Origin: Sulfitobacter albidus
GTDB taxonomy: Bacteria; Pseudomonadota; Alphaproteobacteria; Rhodobacterales; Rhodobacteraceae
Assembly: GCF_018200035.1 (NCBI RefSeq)
Contig: NZ_CP073581.1
Span: forward strand, 2,166,501-2,230,500
Reading direction: 5' to 3'
Length of the DNA stretch: 64,000 nt
Made by a program: the position numbers and the translations under genes. Positions 30,496 to 39,838 of this stretch are shown here, one piece after another. Each line of letters opens with the position of its first letter. Position 1 is the stretch's first letter. The notes beneath the pieces were generated by a model that was not told the origin of the DNA, did not search any database, and worked only from the letters and a program-made list of their open reading frames with translations.

Positions 30496-31584
30496 ATGAA
30501 AACCATCAAAGCCGCCGTCTGCCACAGCTTTGGCGCCCCTCTTTCGGTCGAGGACATTCGCCTGCGTCCGCCGGAAGCCGGCGAAGTCGAGGTGACACTG
30601 GATGCCGTGGCAATCTGCCATTCCGATATCTCCTACGCCGAGGGCGCCTGGGGCGGGTCGCTGCCGGCGGTTTATGGGCATGAGGCCGCCGGAAGGGTCG
30701 CCGCCGTGGGCAGTGGCGTGACGGGGCTCGCAGAAGGCGACAGCGTGATCGTGACGCTCATCCGCTCCTGCGGGACATGCGCGTCCTGCGCGGGCGGGAC
30801 GCCGACCCTTTGCGAGACGCCCTATGACGGGGATCACGGGCCGATCAGGACCGCCGACGGGGGCAAGCTGCACCAGGCGATGGCCTGCGGTGCCTTTGCC
30901 GAGGCGGTGGTGGTGGACCAGCGCCAAGTCGTGAAGATCGCGGACGACATCCCCAAGGAAGCCGCGGCCCTTGTCGCCTGCGGCGTGATCACCGGCGTGG
31001 GCGCCGTGGTCAACGCGGCAAAGCTGCGCGCGGGACAGGATGTGGTGGTGATCGGCGCGGGCGGTGTCGGGCTGAACGCCATTCAGGGCGCGCGGATCGC
31101 CGGCGCCCGGCGGATCGTGGCCGTCGACATGAGCGCCGAAAAGCTGGAGATCGCGCGGGAATTCGGCGCGACCGACGGTGTGCTCGCCTCGGAGGGCAAA
31201 CCCTGGCGGGCGGCGAAAAAGGCGATGGGGCGCGGCGCGGATGCGGTGATCGTCACCGTGGGCGTGACGGCGGCCTATGACAGTGCGCCGCAGTATCTTG
31301 CCTACGGTGGCAAGGTGATCATGGTCGGCATGCCGCATATCGACGAAACCTCGACCTACGCGCCGGTGATGATGGCCGCCGTCGGACAAGGCATGGTCGG
31401 CTCCAAAATGGGCGATGTGGTGATCCAGCGCGATATTCCGTGGATGGTGGATCTGTACGGTCAGGGTCGTTTGAAGCTCGATGAGCTGATCTCCGGGCGG
31501 TGGGAGCTGGGCCAGATCAACGAGGCGATCGCGGATACAAAGACCGGATCGGCACGACGCAACGTGATAGTGTTTGACCGGTAG
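30496..31584 (+). CDS. Zinc-dependent alcohol dehydrogenase (MDR family)
   Basis: 362 residues. Catalytic-zinc ligands lie in AICHSDISYAEG (Cys) and VYGHEAAGRV (His-Glu); the structural zinc motif is CGTCASCAGGTPTLC; the NAD(P) fold is VVVIGAGGVGLNAIQGA. It resembles class III/aryl alcohol dehydrogenases. The substrate is not known. 88 bases separate it from the MFS gene, so it could have its own promoter. Confidence 0.88.
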   Translation: MKTIKAAVCHSFGAPLSVEDIRLRPPEAGEVEVTLDAVAICHSDISYAEGAWGGSLPAVYGHEAAGRVAAVGSGVTGLAEGDSVIVTLIRSCGTCASCAGGTPTLCETPYDGDHGPIRTADGGKLHQAMACGAFAEAVVVDQRQVVKIADDIPKEAAALVACGVITGVGAVVNAAKLRAGQDVVVIGAGGVGLNAIQGARIAGARRIVAVDMSAEKLEIAREFGATDGVLASEGKPWRAAKKAMGRGADAVIVTVGVTAAYDSAPQYLAYGGKVIMVGMPHIDETSTYAPVMMAAVGQGMVGSKMGDVVIQRDIPWMVDLYGQGRLKLDELISGRWELGQINEAIADTKTGSARRNVIVFDR

Positions 31585-31619
31585 GCGCGTTGTCGCTGGC
31601 GCCGCGACCTTGGCGGGCG

Positions 31620-31655
31620 CGGGATTTAGGTATTTTGAAAAGGGTGCAGGGGGTG
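31620..31655. repeat. Dispersed repeat, copy 2
   Basis: GGATTTAGGTATTTTGAA followed by AAGGGTGCAGGGGGT nearly repeats the sequence at 9722-9757, with a few substitutions over about 33 bases. It lies in the 106-base gap between the alcohol dehydrogenase and the enolase-family gene. Confidence 0.6.
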
Positions 31656-31690
31656 TTGGCGCACTGCCCTGATGCCGGGGGAGAGATCAG

Positions 31691-32922
31691 ATGAAGCTAC
31701 GGGATCTGGATGTGATCGTGACCGCGCCGCCCGCACCCGGGTGGGGGGGCGGTACTGGATCCTCGTGAAAGTGACCACGGCCTGCGGGATCGTGGGCTGG
31801 GGCGAATGCTATGCGGCCTCTGTCGGGCCGGAAGCGATGCGGGGCGTGATCGAGGATGTGTTCGCGCGTCATATGGCGGGCGAAAACCCTGAGAATATCG
31901 AATTGATGTTCCGCCGCGCGTATTCGTCTGGATTTACGCAGCGGCCGGATCTGACGGTGATCGGTGCGTTTTCGGGGCTCGAGATCGCGTGCTGGGACAT
32001 CCTCGGCAAGGCGCGCGGACGGCCCGTCTGGGCGCTTTTGGGCGGTCGGATGAATGAGCGTATCCGGGCCTATACCTATCTCTACCCCTTGCCGCAGCAT
32101 GATCTGGGGGCATTCTGGACCTCACCCGAGATGGCCGCGGAATCAGCGCTTGAGGCCGTCGACCGGGGCTATACGGCGGTGAAATTTGATCCGGCGGGGC
32201 CTTACACCCTGCGCGGCGGGCATATGCCGGGGATGCGCGACATCTCGCAATCGGTAGCGTTTTGCGCGGCGATCCGTGCGGCGGTCGGCGACCGGGCGGA
32301 TCTGCTGTTTGGCACGCACGGGCAGTTCACGACCGCAGGCGCGATCCGCATGGGGCAAGCTTTGGAGCCCTATTCGCCGCTGTGGTACGAAGAGCCGATC
32401 CCGCCGGATGCCGTCGAGGAGATGGCCAAGGTCGCCCGCGCGGTGCGCATTCCGATCGCGACCGGGGAGCGGCTGACGACCAAGGCCGAATTCGCGCCCG
32501 TGCTGCGCAGCGGCGCCGCGACGATCCTTCAGCCTGCCTTGGGCCGCGCCGGGGGCATCTGGGAGATGAAAAAGGTTGCCGCCATGGCGGAGGTCTATAA
32601 CGCGCAGATGGCGCCGCACCTCTACGCGGGCCCCGTGGAATGGGCGGCGAACGTGCATTTTGCCGCCTCCATCCCCAATCTGCTGATGGCCGAGACCATC
32701 GAGACGCCGTTCCACGATGCACTGATCAAGGGCAGTATCCGGGTCGAGGGCGGGTTCATCACCCCGCCCGAGGCCCCCGGTCTGGGTATCGAGGTGGATG
32801 AGGATCTGGCGCGCGCGCACCCCTACACCGGCGACGGTCTGCATTTGCAGATGCAGGAGGCGCCCTGCGACTACGTCAACGGCAATGATTTCGAGGGCGG
32901 CGCGCCCGCACCGCGCGACTAG
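31691..32922 (+). CDS. Enolase-superfamily (mandelate racemase/galactonate dehydratase-like) protein, frameshifted
   Basis: Likely an acid-sugar dehydratase of 410 residues once one G is added to the G7 run at 31743-31749. That joins MKLRDLDVIVTAPPAPGW to GGRYWILVKVTT. Family landmarks: GLEIACWDILGKARGRPVW, VKFDPAGPYTLRGGH, LWYEEPIPPD, IPIATGERLTTKAEF and APHLYAGPVEWAAN. The position that usually holds the first metal-ligand Asp reads LLFGTHGQF here, so that ligand appears replaced. Its stop overlaps the convergent lipoprotein stop (CTAG). Confidence 0.82.
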
Positions 32923-33173
32923 GCGCAGCGGCCGGAGAACGCCACGCTGCCATCGGGGCGGCGCGTGATCGTGAGGTCGCGCACTTCCGGCGTGCCCGGA
33001 CACAGACCGTAAAGACGGTCGTCTTGCAGCGCATCCACGGAGATGTCGGCGCCGGCCTCGCCCTTGAACGTCTTGCCCTCGGTGGTGAAGGTAACGGCAT
33101 TGGCGTCAATGCCAGGCGCGGCGCAGGCGGCAAGCGCCGCGAGGATGAAGAATGCCGGGAGGGTCTTGATCAT
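32919..33173 (-). CDS. Small predicted lipoprotein
   Basis: 84 residues; MIKTLPAFFILAALAACAAP carries a lipobox (LAAC). The mature part contains VTFTTEGKTFKGEAG and VRDLTITRRPDGSVAFSGRC and ends in a Cys. No family was recognised. The start at 33173 is set by the signal peptide. It lies 10 bases after the RraA-like gene and may share its transcript. Confidence 0.65.
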   Translation of the reverse strand: MIKTLPAFFILAALAACAAPGIDANAVTFTTEGKTFKGEAGADISVDALQDDRLYGLCPGTPEVRDLTITRRPDGSVAFSGRCA

Positions 33174-33183
33174 GATCACTGTC

Positions 33184-33876
33184 CTATGTGCGTGAGTTCT
33201 CGAACCTAGCCCATATCTCTTTGAATTCCTCAAAGTCGATGGATTTGTCGCGCGTGGCGTCGAGCACGATCCGCTCTGACGCGAAAAGCTGTTCAATCGC
33301 CGCTTCGAGCGTGTCGATGACATCTGGCGGGACGACGAGTGCGCCGTGGCGATCCGCATGCACCAGATCACCGTCCGCAACCGTCAGGCCGTGTACTGTC
33401 ACCGGCGTGCCATAGTCCACCACATGCACAAACCCGTGGCTTGGCCCGATGGAGCCTGCCACCACCGGGAACCCTTCCGGCAAATCTCCCAGATCGCGCA
33501 TCACCCCATCGGTGAGCGCGCCGTTCAGGCCCAGTGCCTTGTGCACATTCGTGTTGATCTCGCCCCAGTAGGCGCCGATCGCGTTGGGCACATCCATGTC
33601 CTGCACCACGGCCACGGCGGGGCGTGGCCCTTTTGACATGTGTTCGTAGTATCCCATGCGGCGGGCACGGATTTCTTCCGCTGGGGCGGTGGGCGCGGAC
33701 ACTGCCTGAATGCGCGCGACGCGGGCGTAGCCGACCATCGCCTCACCGGGGGCCGAGCATAGCATCGTGCCCCGCGTGAACGCGTTGAACCCGCGTTTGC
33801 CCTGCGCCACTTCGATGGCGTTGCAAACGGTCGGCGTGTCGACGCGGGCGAGCAGGGCGAGCAGGCTGTTGGTCAT
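33184..33876 (-). CDS. RraA-like / HMG-aldolase family protein
   Basis: 230 residues. NGALTDGVMRDLGDLP and LVHADRHGALVVPPD are the family's metal and ligand segments. Related proteins include RraA (RNase E inhibitor) and class II 4-hydroxy-4-methyl-2-oxoglutarate/oxaloacetate aldolases. The residues and the catabolic surroundings fit an aldolase or decarboxylase better than an RNase inhibitor, but this is inference. Overlaps the MetE-like gene by 4 bases. Confidence 0.82.
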   Translation of the reverse strand: MTNSLLALLARVDTPTVCNAIEVAQGKRGFNAFTRGTMLCSAPGEAMVGYARVARIQAVSAPTAPAEEIRARRMGYYEHMSKGPRPAVAVVQDMDVPNAIGAYWGEINTNVHKALGLNGALTDGVMRDLGDLPEGFPVVAGSIGPSHGFVHVVDYGTPVTVHGLTVADGDLVHADRHGALVVPPDVIDTLEAAIEQLFASERIVLDATRDKSIDFEEFKEIWARFENSRT

Positions 33877-35000
33877 GCGCGCGCCTCCGCAATGCGGGCC
33901 CCTTCGCTGAGTGCCGCGATCTTGGCATAGGCGATTTCCGGGTCGACCGCGCCGAAGCCCGCGAAGGTGCCAAAGCCGCAGTCGCTGCCCGCGATCACCC
34001 GGTCCGTGCCCACGATCCCGGTGAAGCGCTCGATCCGCTGGGCCACAACTTCGGGGTGTTCGACAAAGTTCGAGGTGGTGTCGACGACACCGGGCACCAG
34101 CACTTTATCCTCGGGGATATCCGCGCGGCGGTCGCGGAACACCGTCCATTCATGGGCATGGCGGGGATTGGACGTCTCGAACAGGACATAGCGCGCCTTG
34201 GCCGACATCAGCGTATCGAACACCTTGTCCATGCCGATGTCACAGGTGTGTGGCCCCTCGTAGTTGCCCCAGCAGATGTGGATGCGCACGCGATCCTCCG
34301 GCACGTCCGCCAGCGCGTGATTGAGCGCCTCGACATGGGCGCCCGCGATCTTGAGGAATTCGGCGTCGCTGAGATCGTTGAACAGCATATGCCGCGACAG
34401 CGCGAGATCGGGGCAGTCGAGCTGCAGATCGAGGCCCGCGTCCACGATGGTGCGGTATTCCTCGGCCATCGCCTCCGCGAGGGCCGCCAGATAGGCATCG
34501 CGCGTCTTGTAGTGATCGTTTTGCAGGAACAGCGAAATCACACCGGGCGAGGCCGCATTCATGAAGCCGCGCTGTGCGCCGTGGGTCGCCATGGCGGCCT
34601 TGAGGTTGGCGATGTCCTTTTGCAGCTCCCCCTGCCCTTTGGAGCGTACCTCACCGGTGCACATGGGGCGCGCGTATTGCGGGGTGCCGCCCCCCTCGGC
34701 TAGACGTTTCAGGAAGGTCGGGAATTGTTTGAGATCGCCGGGCGCGTTGCGCGGGCTGTCACCGGAAAATCCGGTATAGCGGTCCTTGACGTAGGTGGCA
34801 TAGCTGATCTTGGACGTCTCGCCGTCGCTCACGATATCGACGCCCGCCGCGACCTGCCGTTTGACCGTGGCCTCCACCGCTTCGGTCATGGCCGCATCGA
34901 AACCGGCCGCGTCATACGCCTCCCCCCGCTCGCGGGCAAAGATGTAATCGACCACTTTCTGGCTGCGCGGCAAGGAGCCCGTGTGCGTTGTCGTGACCAT
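33873..35000 (-). CDS. MetE-like cobalamin-independent methionine synthase C-terminal domain protein
   Basis: 375 residues matching only the catalytic C-terminal barrel of MetE. The zinc ligands are visible in RIHICWGNYEGPH (His and Cys), YVLFETSNPRH (Glu) and IAGSDCGFGTFAG (Cys). Short MetE-like proteins of this type are common in proteobacteria and may transfer methyl or other alkyl groups from thiols or small donors. The coupling to an RraA/aldolase-like gene suggests a catabolic role, which is inference. Confidence 0.82.
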   Translation of the reverse strand: MVTTTHTGSLPRSQKVVDYIFARERGEAYDAAGFDAAMTEAVEATVKRQVAAGVDIVSDGETSKISYATYVKDRYTGFSGDSPRNAPGDLKQFPTFLKRLAEGGGTPQYARPMCTGEVRSKGQGELQKDIANLKAAMATHGAQRGFMNAASPGVISLFLQNDHYKTRDAYLAALAEAMAEEYRTIVDAGLDLQLDCPDLALSRHMLFNDLSDAEFLKIAGAHVEALNHALADVPEDRVRIHICWGNYEGPHTCDIGMDKVFDTLMSAKARYVLFETSNPRHAHEWTVFRDRRADIPEDKVLVPGVVDTTSNFVEHPEVVAQRIERFTGIVGTDRVIAGSDCGFGTFAGFGAVDPEIAYAKIAALSEGARIAEARA

Positions 35001-35132
35001 CGCGGCGTTTCCCTCACGTCTTTGTTACTGCGTTCCTGAATGCGCCATTCGGGCGGGCGGCACAAGGGGCGGAACGGATCGCGCGGGCGCGGCGTTGGCC
35101 CCGGACCAGACATTACCGAAAGGCGCCTTACC

Positions 35133-36214
35133 ATGACCTCGAACCTCTTTGATCCGATCCAGATGGGGGATGTGACCCTGCCCAACCGCGTGCTGATGGC
35201 GCCGCTCACGCGCAATCGCGCACAATCTGACGGCACGCCCGATCCGCTGGCGCAGACCTATTACCGGCAGCGCGCGAGCGCGGGGATGATCCTGACCGAA
35301 GCCACGCAGATTTCCGCGATGGGCAAAGGATATCTGGACACGCCGGGCATCCACGCGGACAGCCACGTCGACGGCTGGCGCGCGATCAACGAGGTCGTGC
35401 ACGCGGCGGGGGGCGCCTTTATTGCCAGCTGTGGCACGTGGGCCGGATCAGCCACAGCTCGCTGTTGCCCGGCGGGGCCGCGCCCGTCTCATCCACCGAC
35501 CGCGCGGCACAGGCGCAGACCTTTACCGCCGACGGGTTTGTCGATTGCTCAAAACCTCAAGCGCTGGACGCCGAGGGCATCAAGGCGACCGTGGACGATT
35601 ACCGGACGGCGGCACGCAACGCCAAGGATGCAGGTTTTGACGGGATCGAAGTGCACGCGGCCAACGGCTATCTGCTGGATCAGTTCCTGCAGGACGGGGT
35701 GAACGACCGCGACGACGCCTACGGTGGCAGCATCGAGAACCGGATGCGGTTCCTCGAGGAAGTGCTGGACGCCGTGGGCGAGGTTTATCCCGCCAATCGC
35801 ATCGGCGTGCGTCTCTCCCCGCTGGGCGAGGCGAACGATATGTCCGACAGCGATCCGCTGGGCCATTTCACCGCCATTTACAAGATGCTCGACTCGCGCA
35901 AGCTGGCGTATCTGCATGTCGTCGAAAAGTTCCCCGGCAACGAGGGCGCGCAGGACACCATCAGCGCACTGCGGCCCCATCACACCGGCTTTTACATCGC
36001 CAACGGCGATTACGACGCCGAGAGTGCGGCCAAGGCGATCGACAGTGGCCATGCCCACGCCGTCACCTTTGGCCGCCCATTCATCGCCAACCCCGATCTG
36101 CCCGAACGCTACCGCCGCGGGGCGGAATTGAACACGCCGGACAGCGATACCTTCTACGGCGGCGGGGCCGAGGGGTATACCGACTATCCGTTTCTTGAAA
36201 CGGACCCTGCCTAG
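35133..36214 (+). CDS. Alkene reductase / Old Yellow Enzyme family oxidoreductase, frameshifted
   Basis: An FMN-dependent NAD(P)H:flavin oxidoreductase of about 360 residues after correction. N-terminal NRVLMAPLTRNRA and ILTEATQIS, then RISHSSLLPGG, the FMN/substrate segment GFDGIEVHAANGYLLDQFL and VTFGRPFIANPDLPERY are characteristic. The break is at CC 35425-35426: one more C restores AFIAQLWHVGRISH. It is divergent from the MetE-like gene and convergent with the bicupin gene. Confidence 0.87.
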
Positions 36215-36217
36215 GGG

Positions 36218-37198
36218 TCAGTCGCCTCTCCACGTCAGGCCCGCCGGATCGCCGGTAGAGACCACATGATACAGCGACGCCTCCCCGGTCATGGCCGGGG
36301 TGGCGTTGTGCGGCAGGTTTTCGGGCACTGACATCGTGTCACCCGGCGCGAGTACCGCATGGCCTGCGGGATGCTGATCATTGCCCGCCCATTCGACCCG
36401 CCAATGCCCGCGCATCGGCATCAGGACCGAAGGCACATCGTGGCTGTGCATCTCGGTGCTGGCACTCTTGCGCGTGACCAGATCGACCTCAAATCCGGGC
36501 TTGTCGCGGATGATGCCGGTCTGCCCGATCACCTTACAGGGCGTTTTGTCGGCAAGTGCGACCATATCCCAGTAGCGGCGCACGTAGCCGCCGACGACCT
36601 CCATCGCGGTGGGTTCGGGAAAATCCTTGAGCTGCTCTTCGCTCAGCACCTTCATCGGGCCGACCCCTTCCGGGGGCCGTGCGCCGATCTTGCTGTCATA
36701 CAGCTTGCCATCCTCGCCGAGTACCAGACCGTGCGCCTGCGCATCCTCGATGACTTGCGGTGCCCAGATCACGCCGCCGCCCGCATCATCCCCGCCGAGG
36801 ATCGCCATGATCATTCCGTAATCGGTGCCGATATTCTCGAAACCCCGGAACATGCCGGTGGGGATATTGATGATGTCGCCTTCCTCCAACACGACCTCGC
36901 CCGCGTCCCCCCAGCGGCCCCAAAAAAAGCGCCAGCGGCCCGAGAGGACGAAAAACACCTCCGCCGTGCGGTGGCTGTGCAGGGAGTTGCGGCATTTGGG
37001 CGGCTGGCCCGCCGCCCCGATGTTGAAGCCGTGCGGGATGCCGATATGCACGTGCTGATCGGGCGATTCCGACACGCCGCCCCCGATGATGGTAAAGTTT
37101 TCCTTTTGATCGCTGCCCGGCGTATGGGCGTCGATAAAGGCGGTCTTGCAGGGCTGAAGCTCTCCGTAGCGCACGATGCGGTCGGTCAGGGTCGTCAT
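36218..37198 (-). CDS. Bicupin protein
   Basis: 326 residues with two cupin barrels. The first has HSHRTAEVFFVLSGRW and IINIPTGMFRGFENIG; the second has MHSHDVPSVLMPMRGHW and PENLPHNATP. Each barrel has a His-x-His pair, so metal binding is likely. It could be a ring-cleaving dioxygenase or an isomerase; no closer family was identified. It is the last gene of the 13-gene minus-strand operon. Confidence 0.82.
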   Translation of the reverse strand: MTTLTDRIVRYGELQPCKTAFIDAHTPGSDQKENFTIIGGGVSESPDQHVHIGIPHGFNIGAAGQPPKCRNSLHSHRTAEVFFVLSGRWRFFWGRWGDAGEVVLEEGDIINIPTGMFRGFENIGTDYGMIMAILGGDDAGGGVIWAPQVIEDAQAHGLVLGEDGKLYDSKIGARPPEGVGPMKVLSEEQLKDFPEPTAMEVVGGYVRRYWDMVALADKTPCKVIGQTGIIRDKPGFEVDLVTRKSASTEMHSHDVPSVLMPMRGHWRVEWAGNDQHPAGHAVLAPGDTMSVPENLPHNATPAMTGEASLYHVVSTGDPAGLTWRGD

Positions 37199-37215
37199 GG
37201 CGTTTGTCTCTCTTT

Positions 37216-37830
37216 CTAAGGGGCGTTCCGGTCTGCGAGTTGCGCGCGCAGGGCCGCGTTCTCGGCTTCCAACCGGGTGAGTTCGGGTCCGATGAGGGCG
37301 GTCATCTCATCGGTGGTGAAACGGGGGGTGATGAATTGCGGGCAGTTCCAGTCAAACCCCGCGATGCGTAGGATCATCAGGCGCTGAACACGCCCCTGCC
37401 CGTCGGTCGCGAGGGTGTCCGCAAGCGCGGGATCATCGTCCGCGTCGATGAGGCGCCCGTGGCCCTGAAGCTTGAGCCGGGCCTTGCGCGCGTAATCCAT
37501 CGCAAAGATCGACACGCGGTCCTCGCCCGCCAGATTGCCCTTGGTGATCAACTGGCGATTGCCGCGGTAGTCGGCAAAGGCGACCGTGTCGGGCGCCGTC
37601 ACCTTGAGAAAGCCGCGCGGCCCGCCCCGGTGCTGGATGTAGGGCCAGCCCGTCTGCGAGACGGACGCGATATAGATGCTGTCACGCGCGGCCAGAAATT
37701 CGCGCTCCGCCTCGCCCAACCCGTCAAAGGGGCGCGCGTCGTAGCGGCTGTCGTACATCCCCGCGCTGCCCTCGCGCGCCTGTTCGGCCAGCACGGCATC
37801 GGTAAACATCAGATCGGCGTAGTTCGTCAT
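37216..37830 (-). CDS. Pyridoxamine 5'-phosphate oxidase-related flavoprotein
   Basis: 204 residues of the FMN-binding split-barrel type: REFLAARDSIYIASVSQTGWP, IQHRGGPRGFLKV, FADYRGNRQLITKGNLA and ILRIAGFDWNCPQFITPRF are typical of the PNPOx-like family that includes small flavin reductases and general-stress proteins. A C-terminal coiled coil (LTRLEAENAALRAQL) is present. AGGGA precedes ATG 37830. It lies 23 bases after the last SnoaL-like gene. Confidence 0.82.
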   Translation of the reverse strand: MTNYADLMFTDAVLAEQAREGSAGMYDSRYDARPFDGLGEAEREFLAARDSIYIASVSQTGWPYIQHRGGPRGFLKVTAPDTVAFADYRGNRQLITKGNLAGEDRVSIFAMDYARKARLKLQGHGRLIDADDDPALADTLATDGQGRVQRLMILRIAGFDWNCPQFITPRFTTDEMTALIGPELTRLEAENAALRAQLADRNAP

Positions 37831-37853
37831 GCTTTCCCTCCGGCGGATGTGAC

Positions 37854-38822
37854 CTATCCGGTCTGCAGCAGGATCTGTTTCCAGATCATCGCATCGTCAT
37901 AGATCGTATATTCCCGGCGCAGCCCCCAGGGGCCGAATTCGGCGTGGCTGATCCCCAGCACATATACCTCCTTGCCCGTGGGCGTGCCAAAACTGCCCCA
38001 TCCGTCGTGCGTGCCGTGCAGGCTCCAGCGCACGGCGGCGCGCGGCGGCATCAGCGGGTCATCACGCCCGATCACATGCTCGACCGTGAATTTGGCATTC
38101 GGGAAGGACGCGCGCAGCCCCATCCAAAAGCTGTCGACTTCTCCGCGCCCGTGTCCATCGTGCCCACCGGGATAGGCGACCTGCACCGCGCGGTCGTACT
38201 CCGCAGGCACAACGGCAAAATCCGCCCCCATCATCCGCGTCAGGATGTCGGCGTATTTCGCGCCCCATTCGTTGTCGTTGCCGCGTCCCTTGTAGGGGCC
38301 TTCACGGTCATTGGCGGGGGTCATCGGGCGCACGCAGGCCTCCGGGCCGCCTTCGCGCGCGATCAGGTCGGCGGCGTAAGCCTTCGGCTCCCATCCCATC
38401 TGGCGCACGATGGCGCCCTGATCGCGGATCAGCCATTCGTCGTTGATCTGGTTGTTGATCGCGTGGCAGTCAGCAAGGATGCGGTATTGCAGCTTTTTGC
38501 CCGTGGCGGCCCCGTACATACCGTCCCCCAGATGCGTCGCCGTGGACAGGATGCGATGTGACGACAGCATCCCCTCTTCCGGCGTGCCGGACCAGATCAC
38601 ATCCTCGCCCAGCAGCTTGCGATCGGGAAATTCGGCCAGCGTCGCCATGGTGGCCGCGATCACGCCAACGTTGCCCGTCACCACCGATCCGGGCGAGCGG
38701 ACGACGATGTCGTCGCTGTAGTACCGGTGCAGCGTGGCGATGCCGCGATCTTCCCAGATTTCCTTGGTGATCCCGATGATATAATCGGGAAAATCGGCGA
38801 ACTTGGGGTCGAAACCCTTCAT
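37854..38822 (-). CDS. SnoaL-like protein D of the operon (tandem NTF2-type domains)
   Basis: 322 residues that split into two SnoaL-like/NTF2-fold halves: residues about 15-150 (LHRYYSDDIVVRSPGSVVTG) and 185-320 (VIGRDDPLMPPRAAVRWSLHGTHDGWG, GKEVYVLGISHAEFGPWG). Such domains act as aldol cyclases, isomerases, hydratases or epoxide hydrolases. It is the most divergent of the four SnoaL-like proteins here and lacks the shared C-terminal ENWVxVD motif. Start overlaps the LacI gene stop (ATGA). Confidence 0.72.
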   Translation of the reverse strand: MKGFDPKFADFPDYIIGITKEIWEDRGIATLHRYYSDDIVVRSPGSVVTGNVGVIAATMATLAEFPDRKLLGEDVIWSGTPEEGMLSSHRILSTATHLGDGMYGAATGKKLQYRILADCHAINNQINDEWLIRDQGAIVRQMGWEPKAYAADLIAREGGPEACVRPMTPANDREGPYKGRGNDNEWGAKYADILTRMMGADFAVVPAEYDRAVQVAYPGGHDGHGRGEVDSFWMGLRASFPNAKFTVEHVIGRDDPLMPPRAAVRWSLHGTHDGWGSFGTPTGKEVYVLGISHAEFGPWGLRREYTIYDDAMIWKQILLQTG

Positions 38823-39838
38823 GGTGTTGGTCCTTTGGTTGTGCGGGCAGAGCCGCGAATGATCAGGGGCGCGTCCAGCCGTGCGTGGCGGGGCGACATT
38901 TCGGGGGTCTCGATCCGTTCCAGCAGGATCTCGACCGTCTCGGACACCATGCGATTGGCGCGCTGGCGGATCGTGGTGAGCGCATAGCTCGGCCAGGCGG
39001 CGAGCGGCACATCGTCGTAGCCCACCACCGACACCTCGCCCGGCACGTCGATCCCCAGCTCGAACCGTAACGTGTCCATCACCGCAAAGGCCATGTGATC
39101 GTTGGCCACGAACACCGCATCGGGGGGGGCGTCACCGCCGAACATCTCGCGCGCGGCGGCCTGCGCATCGGCGTAGTGAAAGTTTCCAACCGTGCGCGCG
39201 GCCAAGGTGGTCCCCCGTGCCTGCAACGCCGCGCAAAACCCCGCCTCGCGCTCACGCTGGGTCGATGCGCCTTCCCATCCGGCGATATGGCCAATTCTTG
39301 CGTGCCGCGCGTCGAGCAGGAAATCCGCCAGCGCAGCCCCACCCGCGCGGTTGTCAGAGGTCACACTGGACAGATGTGCGTCGTCCTGATGTCGGTTAAA
39401 CAGCAGCACCGGAATGCCCGCCGCCTCGCAACGGCGCGTCAGATCGTTGCTGAGGCTGACCGAGGCCATGACGATCCCCGCCACACGGTAGTCCATCAAC
39501 TCGTCGATCACCTTGGCCGACGCTTCACGGGCGTTGTCGGCCATGAAGATCAGCACGTGATAGCCGCGCTCCTGCAACGCCTTCGAGAGCTTTTCGACCG
39601 CCTCGGGGTAGAATTGGTTTTCCAGATAGGCCACGACCAGACCGATGATCCGGCTTTGCCCGGTGATGAGGCTGCGCGCCAACGGATTGGGGCGATATCC
39701 CAGCTCGCGCGCCGCCGCGCGCACCTTGGCCGCGGTCTGTGCGCTGACCGACGCGCCCGGCGTGAACACCCGGCTCACCGCCGAGCGGCTGACGCCCGCG
39801 TGTGCCGCCACCTGCGCAGAGGTCACCTGCCCGCTCAT
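38819..39838 (-). CDS. LacI-family transcriptional regulator
   Basis: 339 residues. The N-terminal helix-turn-helix is VTSAQVAAHAGVSRSAVSRVF and GYRPNPLARSL forms the hinge. The effector domain is periplasmic-binding-protein-like (IGLVVAYLENQFYPE, PDAVFVANDHMAFAVMDTLR, VSVVGYDDVPLA). It overlaps the SDR gene and the following SnoaL gene by 4 bases each, so it is expressed within the operon it probably controls. The palindrome at 49422-49439 is the likely operator. The start at 39838 is chosen because the HTH begins there. Confidence 0.93.
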   Translation of the reverse strand: MSGQVTSAQVAAHAGVSRSAVSRVFTPGASVSAQTAAKVRAAARELGYRPNPLARSLITGQSRIIGLVVAYLENQFYPEAVEKLSKALQERGYHVLIFMADNAREASAKVIDELMDYRVAGIVMASVSLSNDLTRRCEAAGIPVLLFNRHQDDAHLSSVTSDNRAGGAALADFLLDARHARIGHIAGWEGASTQREREAGFCAALQARGTTLAARTVGNFHYADAQAAAREMFGGDAPPDAVFVANDHMAFAVMDTLRFELGIDVPGEVSVVGYDDVPLAAWPSYALTTIRQRANRMVSETVEILLERIETPEMSPRHARLDAPLIIRGSARTTKGPTP

